Positions 22,554-33,200 of a stretch of 64,000 nucleotides of DNA are shown here, piece after piece. Below the pieces are notes generated by a model that saw only the letters and a list, made by a program, of their open reading frames with translations, made no database searches and had not been told where the DNA came from. The stretch comes from Paramoeba atlantica (lineage: Eukaryota > Discosea), in NCBI GenBank assembly GCA_977017575.1, contig CDRNVI010000201.1, forward strand, positions 37,261 through 101,260, in the 5' to 3' direction. The translations under genes and the position numbers were made by a program. Position 1 is the first letter of the stretch. Each line of letters starts with the position of its first letter.

Positions 22554-24494
22554 ATGAGGTGCCAATTCAATTTCCTTTTCCTCTTTTTCTTCTCCTTCAT
22601 CATCTCTTCTTCTTTCGGAAACAACAATTTGTGTTTTGAATACATTCTCAAAAATGAGTGTACGACTGTGTTGGGGGATGTAACAATCAATCAAAACGAA
22701 CAACAAGACTTCTTTGACAAGAATGTTTCTTTGATTGTTTCAAATGTTCGAATGTTTGGATCGAATTGTCGAAGACCATTTCTATCTTATTATTGCCAGT
22801 TGATGTTTGGTGGCTTTTTTTGTTCTTCTTCATCATCAGAAGAACAACATTGTTTGGAAGATCAATTTTGTATTCAAGTTTCTGATTTTTGTTCTGATGA
22901 TTTCCCTTTGAATTGTTCTTCTTCTCTTTCTTCACTTTCACCCTCTTCACCATCACCATCACCATCACCATTGTTATTATCTTGTGAAGAGAAAGTAACA
23001 AAAGAGATTGAAGAAGTTGTTGAAACACCGATTAAAGTTCAAACTTGTTTGGATAATTCGAAAGAAGAGATTGAATGTTGTATTGGGCCTTATGTTTTTG
23101 ATGATAATGATGAATGTGTTGTTCAATGTCCTCAATATGTCTATGGCGAGGTTTTTGAGAAGGTACTCAGAATCATTTCTTCTGTCTTTGTTTTGATTAC
23201 AATCATTATTTATGTGGTTTTGCTCACTCCTTTTTACATGACAGACAATTTAAGGTTTTTCTTTTCTTTATTTTTGAGGGAGAAAAAGAAAAAAGAGAAA
23301 CAAGAAATCGTTTGAAAGAAAATTGAAAGAAAAATAGAATTGAGATTCAAAATTAAAAACAAAACAGATATCCAAATGTTGTTCTTTTTATCTTATATGC
23401 ATTTTTCATTCTCATGACTACTCTCTTTATGTGGGCGTTTTTCGATGGTAAACAATATTTTAATATTTTGTTTGATCTCATTTTTTTAATCCTGATTCAT
23501 GCAGGTGGGCCTAAGAATTTCATTTGTGGAGATGAAACAAACTTTTGGAAAGTAATTGAACATTATGGAAACTCAACTCGATCTATTGTTCAATATTCTC
23601 TCTGGATTCTCTTCTCAACTTGTTGTAGTAGCTTTTTTTGTCTCTTCTCATTCAATTTGTTTTGTAATTCAACAAGGTTCTTTTGTTTTTCAATCATTCC
23701 CAAAATTAAAATTAATTTTAATTTTTTTGATTTCTATTTCATTTTATCACAGACCTTACACTTCATATTTCGAAAAGTTTATCACCCCACCAGTTGATCC
23801 ATTGATTATTCGCTTGCTATTTGCCTTCTTTTTCTCCTTTTCAGTTTTGATGGTTTTGGGGTTTCTTCTTTTTGCTTATTTATTGCATGATGATTCGCAA
23901 TTACTTCTTCCACTCCCAGTTTTTTGGCTTCCCAATCCCAGAAGTAAGCGAGTCTTTTTTGTCTTTCAATCCTTCTTTGCCTTCACTTCTGTGATGGGGA
24001 TTGTGTTCCTTTTAGTTGCGATCATTTTGTTTCTGAAACGAGGAAGACAGATTATTTATTTTCAGTGGTAAGGATCTTTTTTATTATTATTTTTTGATTC
24101 TTTTGGAAATTTCTAATTTTTTGTTATTTTTAACCCACCATCTTTTTTTTTTTTTGATAACAGGAGGTCGATTTTAGTTGGGTGTTTCTGGTTAACCATT
24201 TTTGTGCTCTATTCAATCACAATGGTTCTTCCTGAACCTCAAGGTCAAAAGATTGAAGATTATACAAAATGTGTTGCTTCTCACCCTCAAACAAACCCAA
24301 CTTTATGTTCTCGAGATTATGAACAACTGGGTTATCAGTGTGTCAGTTACTCTTTGTTGGGATTTTTATTTCTGTTGTTGCTTCTTCATTCCATTTGGAC
24401 AAATGATCTCGTGATTGATTGGTGGAAAGAACTTTTCTCAAGTCTAACTTCAAATTCAAAGTATGAACAATTAGATGATTTTTCTTTAAATTAA
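22554..24494 (+). CDS. Frizzled-like 7TM receptor, array copy 4
   Basis: Exons 22554-23254, 23368-23447, 23505-23676, 23753-24067 and 24164-24494 total 1599 nt (532 residues). The ectodomain is slightly more divergent at its start (LKNECTTVLGDVTINQNEQQ), then rejoins the common sequence. The stalk has a run of five SP-type units (SSPSPSPSP). Exons 2-5 are very close to copy 2, including the intron sequence around 23460 and 24070, which suggests a recent duplication or conversion. The tail is shortened to YEQLDDFSLN. Confidence 0.75.
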
Positions 24495-24716
24495 AAAGAT
24501 TTGTTTCTGGTCTGATTTTGAAAAAAATGAAGACAATGGATCAACTATCTCATCCTGTCGAAATGTTGGTGTCCCTTGTTGGTGTATTTTTGGGAGAACA
24601 AATAAGGAAACTCGTTTTTTTGGTTGTTTCTCTTTTTCTGGATCGTTCTTATTGCCCGTTTCGTCTTTCGTTTGTTTTGTAATTGTTTCCCCCCCTTTGG
24701 AACCCACCCGATGTGA

Positions 24717-26692
24717 ATGAGGTGCCAATTCACTCTTCCATCTTTTTCCATCTTTTTCTTCTCCTTCATCATCTCTTCTTCTTCTTCCAACAACAACGAT
24801 TTGTGTTTTGAATACATTCTTCAAAATGAGTGTACGACTGTGTTGGGAGAAGTTTCGATTAACCAAAACGAACAACAAGACTTCTTTGACGAAAATGTTT
24901 CTTTGATTGTTTCAAATGTTCGAATGTTTGGGTCGAATTGTCGAAGACCATTTCTATCTTATTATTGCCAGTTGATGTTTGGTGGTTTTTTTTGTTCTTC
25001 TTCATCACCAGAAGAACAATATTGTTTGGAAGATCAGTTTTGTATTCAAGTTTCTGATTCTTGTTCTGATGATTTCCCTTTGAATTGTTCTTCTTCTCTT
25101 TCTTCACCATCACCATCACCATCACCACTGTTATTATCTTGTGAAGAGAAAGTAACAAAAGAGATTGAAGAAGTTGTTGAAACACCAATTAAAGTTCAAA
25201 CTTGTTTGGGTAATTCGAAAGAAGAGATTGAATGTTGTATTGGGCCTTATGTTTTTGATGATAATGATGAATGTGTTGTTCAATGTCCTCAATATCTTTA
25301 TAATCAGCAAGTTGAACATTGGATTCGAAACACTTCATCAATTTTAGTTTGTTTCATGATCATTGTTTACATTGTCACCCTGATTCCTTTTTACATGACA
25401 GACAATTTAAAGTTTTTCTTTTTTTTTTTTTTCTATTTTCTCTTTTCTTTTGTCAACAAATATTTGTCGAGTTTGAAAGGAAAGGAGAGTGAAAAAAGAT
25501 CCAGAAAAGAGAGAAAGAAACTTTCTTTGGTTTTTTGATTAACGAAAGAAATGAACAGGTACCCAAATGTTGTTCTTTTTCTCTTTTATGCTTCTTTCAT
25601 TCTCGCTTTTACACCAAATTCTTGGATGTTTTTTGCAGGTAATCTTCTCTTTTTTATTTTTTTTTTCAAGATTATTAACTTTTAATTGATTTTTATTGAA
25701 GGAGGGATTGATGCATTTGTTTGTGGAGATAAAACAAACTTTTGGGAAGCAGTTGACCATTATGGAAATTCAACTCGCTCCATTCTTCAATATTCTTCTC
25801 AGGTCTTCTTTGCAAGTTGCGCTGCTTCATTTTGGGTGCTTTTTTCATTCAATTTGTTTTGTAATTCAACAAGGTTCTTTTTTTTGGATTGCATAATTTT
25901 TTATTTTTCCAAGGATGTTTTCTTTGCAATTCTTGTTGAAAGTTTTTTTTTTTGACTTCCACACACACAGACCATTCACGTCGCTCTTTGAAAAGTTTAT
26001 CATACAACCTGTCCCGCCCTTGATTGTCTTTTTGATGATTGGGAGCTGCCTTTTTCTCTCAACTCTGATTTTTTTTGGGTTTCTTCTCTATGCTTTTTTG
26101 CATAACGATACACGGCTATTTATCCCTGGGTCAATCACTGCATTTCCTATCCCAATCAATGATGTGATTGCAAAACTTTATCAATTTCCAGTTGTTTTCG
26201 TTGGTGGATCTGGAAATGTATTTTTTTTTCTTTCGATTGTCCTATTTCTCAAACGAGGAAGACAGATTTTTTATTTTCAGTGGTAAAAACTCTCTTTTTT
26301 TTTTGATTGGGTTTTTAGATTTGACCAAAGGAATTTCTATCAATAGGAGGTCAATTTTAGTTGGATGCTTCTCAATCTTGGTCTCTGTTATTCTTGGGAT
26401 GTCATTCTTTCTCTCTGGTCCTTCACATGCAAGTATTATTGATTATACAAATTGTGTTGCTTCTCACCCACAAACTATTCCAACCTTGTGTTCCCAAAAT
26501 TATGAACCACCAAGTTTCTTTCTTGTTGTGGATTTGTTAATCCTCGGTGTGTGGTTATTGCTTCTTGTGATTTCTTTTTTAACCAATAATCAAGTGGTTG
26601 ATTGGTGGAAAGAACTTTTCTGCTCAAGTCTTTCTTCAAAATATGAACAATTAGATGATGATCCTGATGTGGGAAATACTAATTCCCTTTAA
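24717..26692 (+). CDS. Frizzled-like 7TM receptor, array copy 5
   Basis: Exons 24717-25411, 25559-25638, 25702-25873, 25971-26282 and 26347-26692 total 1605 nt (534 residues). The ectodomain matches the others almost exactly up to CVVQCPQ. Beyond that, TM1 and the later exons resemble copy 1 (ASFILAFTPNSWMFF, RPFTSLFEKFI, FLTNNQVVDWWKELF) and not copies 2-4. ICL3 motif LKRGRQIFYFQW is kept. Its stop lies only 13 bp from the stop of the convergent TMEM45-like gene, so the two 3' UTRs must overlap. Confidence 0.75.
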
Positions 26693-26705
26693 CCTTTTCA
26701 GCTCT

Positions 26706-28005
26706 TCAAATTTTATTTAAACAAAAGACATAAACTGTCATACATAAAATTGTTAATCCAAGAGTTATCAAGACCGATTTTTCATTCAAATCTTCACCAA
26801 AGGTCTAATGATATTTTGCATGAGCAAAAGGAATTAAAAAAAAAGATTTTTTTTTTCCCCAAGAGAAAGTTAAAAAAAAAACAAGACCTCAGAATGATAT
26901 TTTGACCATTTTGGAAACTCGCTCGTTGGATACATTTGCCAGCCCATGACAATCCACCAGAAACCAGTCATGCACATGAAAAAGGCAGACGTGAATGGTA
27001 AGATTGTGTCATACACAGCAGTGTGTCTGAAGATTGGGAAAGTGAATGATTAAAGTAAAAGAGAGAAAGAGAGAGAGAGAGGATACAAATAGAGAGGATT
27101 TAAGAGTGATTTTTTTGAAGATGATTCCTGTTTCGGGGTTTTCTGTGTTTATTAAAAATGAGTGAAAAGTATTTCATTGAATTTTGAGAAAAGATGATTG
27201 ACACAAACCAATTTAATATAATGAAAGACGGTAAAAAGATATTCAATGGCAGAAAAAAAGGAAAAAGTATAAAAAAGACGAGCTAAAATGATGTGTGCCA
27301 TTGCGTGAGTGAATGTGTCTACCAGAAAAAGGTCAGAAAGAACTTGTGGAAGAAAAAATGTCCAGAGTGTCAAATTGGCCAAAAAAAAACAAAGAAACCT
27401 TGATGGTGCAGAGTTACAGCTAATCCAAGAGAAAACATACCAAATGGTATTGCAAGACCCCAGAAAGAACCCTCCAGTTTTCTGAAATATGGAAAAGAGG
27501 ATTGAAAAAAGGAAAGAAAAAACAAGAAAAGTTCACAAAAAACCTGAAGAGATGAAGGATATAAATAAGAGAGGAAAGAAACAGGACTCCACTTAAGCGA
27601 TAGTGTTCGAGGTGGCTTTCCCCCCATCTTCTGTGCCCTTGACAAGAGAAATGAAGACAAAAACTTCAGTTTTTTGAAAAAAAGGATGCATTTTCTCAAA
27701 CAAACCTTCATAAATCATTTCACCAAAGGCCAAAATCATGGCCCCTAAAAACAAAAGAGATTTTGAGATGATCTGATTTGCCCCTCTCTTCTTTTTTCTC
27801 TTCTTCTTCCCATTACTTTCTTTGTTTCATCTGAAAAGAAAAAAAAAAGAGAACCGCAACAGAAGACCAAACCAGACATGAGAAAAAAGACAGAAGAACT
27901 TCGAACCCAAAGAGTGGATTTGGCTCCACTTGCTTTTGTGCACAAGAATAACCCAAAGAGAAGAAAGATGAGTCCAGGACCAACATGACCAAGTCTATTT
28001 CCCAT
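26706..28005 (-). CDS. TMEM45/DUF716-like multi-pass membrane protein
   Basis: The start at 28005 reads MGNRLGHVGPGLIFLLFGLF, the characteristic TMEM45 N-terminus (MGxxxGHxxPGxxFxxFGL). Exons in order: 27855-28005, 27706-27744 (GAMILAFGEMIYE), 27544-27637 (HLEHYRLSGVLFLSSLIYIL), 27399-27481 (FWGLAIPFGMFSLGLAVTLH), about 27209-27342 (VDTFTHAMAHIILA), about 26885-27026 (SAFFMCMTGFWWIVMGWQMY) and a last exon ending FCLNKI and TGA at 26706. There are about seven hydrophobic segments, and His residues after TM5 and in the following exon fit the family. Phases of the first five exons agree. The junction into the sixth is not resolved. Molecular function of the family is poorly known. Confidence 0.7.
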
Positions 28006-28213
28006 TTTGCATTTTTTTTTTTGACTTTCCCGAAAAAACGAAAACAAAAAACAAAGAAAAAAGCTACCTTAAACAGCCCGATTTTTTGATTTTTTGATTT
28101 TTCAACAAATAGCCATTTGTTCTGTAAAAAAGTTATTTTAAAATTACAAAAATACATCATCTCTCTTTGGGAGCAGGAAGTTTTTGTTTTATTTTCCCGC
28201 AAAACACAAAAAG
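28006..28213. promoter_or_regulatory. Putative bidirectional promoter
   Basis: Only 208 bp separate the start codons of the minus-strand TMEM45-like gene and the plus-strand small gene, so both promoters must lie here. It contains a tattttttgattttttgattt repeat near 28080-28100. No core element is certain. Confidence 0.45.
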
Positions 28214-28513
28214 ATGTCCACTGCCAAAGCGTCCGCCGCCATGTTCGAAAAAAAAGCTCAAGAAGCTTCAGAAGCAAAAACAAACTCCAAACATAAAAAG
28301 GTTTTTTTTCTTTCAGTTTTCGAAAACCTTATTTTTATTTTTCAGTTTTCAAAAAAACAATAATTCTGACTTCTTTTTCTAAAGGAGGTCGTCTGGACTC
28401 CAATGGATAAGGATGGAAGTGGCGCTCATTCGCAATCTGGATTCAAAAACCAAACCAAGAAAAAGGTTGCTGGTGGTCCACCACCAAAACGAAACCTTGC
28501 TGATTTGCCCTGA
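28214..28513 (+). CDS. Small basic protein, 71 aa, two exons
   Basis: Exon 1 (28214-28300) gives MSTAKASAAMFEKKAQEASE and a Lys-rich end. Exon 2 (28385-28513) gives EVVWTPMDKDGSGAHSQSGF and ends PPPKRNLADLP before TGA. Lengths of 87 and 129 nt are both whole codons and the borders are GT-AG. Ala/Glu/Lys-rich helix first, disordered basic tail second. No family is recognised. The head-to-head arrangement with the TMEM45-like gene may mean shared expression. Confidence 0.6.
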
Positions 28514-28754
28514 AACAAACTTTGTTGTTGTGAATGAACCTTTTTTTTTTTTTTTTGAGAATCTTTTTTGATCCCCACTTCAAAGTTGGGAGTTCATTTT
28601 GGATTCAGTAAACCAAAACCCCTTCCATTAAAAAAAAGAATGAAACAAAAAATGAAAAACCTAATTGAAAATACCTTTATTCCCCAAAATAATTCTTTCT
28701 TTGTTTTCTTCGCAAAAAACCTCTTCTCTTTTCTCTCTTTTGTGTCACAAAAAA

Positions 28755-29115
28755 ATTAGAAGATGGAGACTGAAGAATCCAAACAAAGAAACAAAGGAAC
28801 TTTTTGAAGGTGTTGAGAATGGAGAAGAAGTTGTCAAGTTCTTCTTCTTGGAAACAAAAACAAACAATTCGAATAACTTGATATCAACTTCCAACACCTG
28901 GTTTTTTTTTTCATTTTTTCTTTCTTTCTCTCATTCTCTTTCTCTCTTTTGTTCTTTGTGTGTATTTTAAAACTTCTTTTTGTTCAGCTTGGAAACCAGA
29001 CTGCTCTTCACATAGCTGCGATCAAAGGTAAAATTCTGAAGAAGTTGTGAAGATCCTCATGGAACATGGAATCCAATGTTGATCTTTATTGGTGTCCAAG
29101 TGTTTTGAAAGAATG
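28755..29115 (+). pseudogene. Ankyrin-repeat gene fragment
   Basis: After an acceptor at 28760, a helix-like segment (TKELFEGVENGEEVVKFF) is followed across an intron by QTALHIAAIKG (28985-29025). The ankyrin pattern then continues only after a frame change (EEVVKILMEHG, about 29038-29070) and again after another (SNVDLYWCPSVL, 29072-29105). So one repeat is recognisable but broken by two shifts. It resembles the first ankyrin exon of the loci further right in layout, though not in detail. Confidence 0.55.
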
Positions 29116-30276
29116 TTTGTCTGTTTGGGATTTGAACCTGAGGGGTTGTTTGTTTTGGATGTCTTGAAGAAAGACGTGTTTTCTTTTTTAGTTTTCCTTT
29201 TTTTTAAAGAGTCTTGTAAACCATCTCGAGTCTTCCTGATTTTGATTGATCTGTTTGAGGCTTGAAAGGAGTACAACTCAACTACCTTCAAACCAAAGTT
29301 TTGTCAGATTTATTTGATTTTCATTTTTATTTCATTGTTTTTTTCTCATTTTATTTGTTGAGGCCATCCATACAGGTTCATTTCGAGTTTCCAGAGCCAG
29401 TGAGGTTTGTCCTTATTTTGAAACCAGGTGCTTGTTGGATGTACACATTAGGTCCAGTTGGGTTCATCTTGGCGCGACAATATGCAGTTGGGATGTTTGC
29501 TTTGATTTTCTGGAGGTGATGAGTATAAAACTTCTTCTGTGGCTTGTAGTTTTTGTCTGCTGTTAGTTCAGAAGGTGGTTAGGTGAGAGCAGTGATGAGA
29601 CCATGGATAGAGAGGTTTTGTGTTTCCCATTCTCGCTCAATAAGATTCCTGGAGGCGTCAAGTGCATTCCGAAGGGCATTCTTGTGAAGAGAGTCAACTT
29701 CAAAAAAGATGACCTAAGGGAACGGTGAAACTGGGGTTGCTAGTGCAATTCGTCGTGACGGAGGGGTCAATTTTTTTCTCTTATTTCTTGAATTCCTTCC
29801 ACAACAACAGGGTGTTATTTCAGGAGGCATTGACGGAGGTGTTGTCTCCTCTTCTGAGTGGGGAGGCTGTTCGAGTTAAGGCGGCGCGAGGGATTTTTGG
29901 TGGGTCTTTACCAGAGTGGTGGACTCCTGAAGATCAGGGGAGTGCATCAAAGATGGAAGCCTCAAGATATAAGTCTTCTACGTTTGGTGAGTAAAACTCT
30001 GTGTTTGTGTTTCTTCTTTGAGGTGTTGAGAGAGAGGTTGAACGGTTGAGAGGAGTTTGGTTGAACTTTGGTTGTACTTCTAACTCGAACCATCTTTTCT
30101 TTTCTTTTTTCTACAATAAAAAAACAAAATCATTTTATTTAAAAACTTAAACAGTTTTGAGGAAATGTGATGTTGATTTAAAGTAATTTATTCCAACTAA
30201 ATGATTTTGATTAATCAGCAAAAATGTAATGTGAAAAAAAGAACACCCAAAAATAATAATTTTGAAAAAACTCATT
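29116..30276 (+). other. Unassigned, partly coding-like region
   Basis: Base composition is less extreme than in neighbours. Open stretches look protein-like on the plus strand: about 29375-29517 (VHFEFPEPVRFVLILKPGAC, LGPVGFILARQYAVGMF), 29585-29725 (DREVLCFPFSLNKIPGG, KGILVKRVNFKKDDLRER) and 29830-29990 (LTEVLSPLLSGEAVRVKAAR, LPEWWTPEDQG). Possible donors follow at 29517 (gtgatg) and 29987 (gtgagt). No start, stop or family could be set. It could be a decayed gene or a real spliced gene I cannot assemble. From 30050 to 30276 I see nothing. Confidence 0.35.
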
Positions 30277-33200
30277 TTAATCAAACTCCAAGATAACTTG
30301 ACAAAGATAATAAGCTCCAACGTGATACAAACTGTCCTCAGTATCTCCTTCCAAGAGAATAGTATGTTCTCCTTCATCAAAATCAACCGAGATAGGAGTA
30401 GGGGGATTCGAAACCACAGGTCCTACCCCATCGCATCCGTGACCACCCCCAGGACTACGCGCAAAGGAAATCTGATCATCATCAAAATAAACAGTCAAGG
30501 TATCAAAGGTAGTATCTTGTCTCTCCCCATATCCCTCATAATTAATAATGAATTTCCCAGAGCTCTCAGCAACGAAGGAGCCCGTTGCAGAGGCTACTTG
30601 TGTGTTTGAATTTGATCCCCCACAGTTGGTGCTATCTTCAATTGACCAGAGGAGTGTGTCAGTAAACAGTGACCAAGCGGGTCCAACCACACTGGAGATT
30701 GTATCAGAATCATAGGAACGAGGCGCGCCACCATTCCCACCAGCATTATACCCTGAGTCAGAAAAGTCCCAGAACAGGTCAGAGGAAGGAGGAGGGGAAG
30801 GAGCCAAGGCAGCAGATTCACAACGACCAAAGTATGGACCAGCAAGCTTTGGGTACATAAAAACTGCAACATCAGAATAATCTTCGAGTTTGGTTCCTTG
30901 AATCGATGTTTTGGAGCTCCGGGTCCCAGCTTTGTTCTTGGGAAACAGATTTGGAGAAGAAGAGTCTGAAAGGATCCCCCATTTTGATTCTGAATAATAA
31001 TAGTGGTCTGTCGAACCCTCATAGGGATCTTCTTCAGCAATATACTTATGTTCACTTTTTTCGTCCAATGAAATCGCAGTGGGGATGGCATAGATGAGCC
31101 ACGTTTTGTCATAAACAGAAATTTCAAGATCCAAGATTGTATCTAAATCTCCATCACCAACAAAGAGTTTGGTGTCTAAGGTCACCTTGGCAGACAACTC
31201 ATCCACAAGAAAACCAAACACATAGGGGGGCGCAGATTCCTTAAACAATTGTTTACACGGACTTTCATCAGTTGTGGCGATCGCTGAGACCTCTCCTTGC
31301 AATGGAAGTTTGGTGTCAATACTAACACCAAGACTCACAAGCTTACTGATTACCAAACCCAATCTTGTCTCAATATCGAAAGAGAAACCCAAAGAAAGCT
31401 TTGCAGTGGCTTCAGCCTTTGGTTGAAAAGTGAACTTACTCTTTGGTGCTCCATAAGTGGAAGTGAATTTATCGTCTGCCATAGGATCATACACCATTGT
31501 GGACTTTTGGTTGACAACACCATCAAAAACTCCTTCTATAACAGCCTCAGTTTCCAAACTAAACTCAGCGGAATATTTTGCAGTTGAAACAGCTTTCAGT
31601 TCAAGATACACAGGAAGAAATCCAATAAAGAAGATTCCAATTTTCACTTTCTTCTTAAAGATATCTTTTTCCCCAGAATCAGAACCCGCAATTTCAGCAG
31701 TTGCCTTGTAGACCACCTCAATATGGTAGTTCGCTTCAGCAGACAAAGATGATTCAATTTTTGTATCACTCCAAGAATCTCGGAAGGTGATGGCTGCTGT
31801 TCCTTTCAACTGGCCTTGAAGGAGGGGGGCTCCTGAGAAAGATGCAGAAAAGGGGCCATCCTGAATAAGAGCGTCGCAATCATAACGGAACCCACTTGCA
31901 TACTGAAATGACTTAACTCCATCAAAGAGGCCTCGTCTTTTGTCTGGAGATGAATCAGAGCAAGACACACTGGCTGAAAGGTCTCTCCTCTTCTCATCAT
32001 CATTTGTAACACATTCACTCTGATAGACCCCAAAATTTGTAGTGTCATCATATTCCATTTTCGACAGACAACCATTTTCATCTTCAGTGGGTTCATTTCC
32101 ATAATATAACGACCCACCAAGGGAGTCAACAGAGGCTCGGATCAGAGAAGAGCCAGAAACAAACTCATTGAGCTCGACCGATTCGCACTTATAAACAGAG
32201 GCTTCGACTTCTTCAATCGCTTTCATATACGGTTCATCGCTCTCAATTGCATCGGCAAAAGGGAGAGTGAAGATGACAGTGTCGCCAGAATCGAGACTTG
32301 GGACCTCAACATCTGAAATGGTGAGAATGTAAAAACCATCCTCTTCCTCCATACTGTCTAAATTCCCATCAAACAAATTCACAACAACGTAATTTGATTG
32401 CAAAGCAATGGTTCCAGCATCTGCAAGGAGGGACCCCTCGAGAATAACTTCTTTCGCGGGACTATCTCTTTTTGCTGTGGGTGGGACATAAGACACAAGA
32501 AACTCATAATCATTCTCAGAACTCAATTCAGAGATGGACACACTGATGAGTTGATTAAAAGATCCCTCGAATGGAATCGTTTGGACTGGACTCTCAGAAC
32601 CACCCACAATATAAACTAACACTGTATACGTGGTCTCTTCGATAATCCCACGATACATTTCTGGGGGAAGAAAAGAAACGATTGCGGAGGTAGAGGATAC
32701 TGCTATAACACTCACAATATCAACAAATTCCGAGATAGGAGCGTCATAATCAATCGGATCATCAGAAGGATATTCACTCTCTTCCTCAGTAGAGCCCCAA
32801 TACAGCACCTGCTTGGAGAGTTTGGGCTCCAATTGTTCGTCTTCACTATTAAAGGGAAGAGCATAAAACGTGAAAGATTCACCGCTTGTTGGAAACCAAA
32901 CCGCAACGTTGGAGAAAATTAAATCACCTTCCTCTTTATCCCCATGGATATCTTCACCATCATCATAGAGTTTGGTGATGAGGTTTGTTGCGGCTTCATC
33001 AAAGTAAACATTGTAATAAGCAGCTTCTGGAATGTCTTCCGAATAAATACGGAGGACTAAACTGTAAAGAGCACCCAGAAGGAGATCCTCCGGCTCAATA
33101 TCAAAAGACAATGTAGAGTGGTCACAACCATCCCCTCCATGCCCGTCGTCGCAACTGCATCCATCTTCTGAGCAGGATCCAAATCCAGAACAGCATACAT

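Noticed and set aside
14438-25319. Minus-strand frames of 60-140 codons repeated in each receptor copy
   Set aside because: They repeat only because the receptor genes repeat. They are antisense shadows without start context or motifs.
14302-26692. Variant-surface-antigen style array
   Set aside because: The ectodomains are nearly identical and the proteins have seven helices with Frizzled-like loops, not a variable coat protein.
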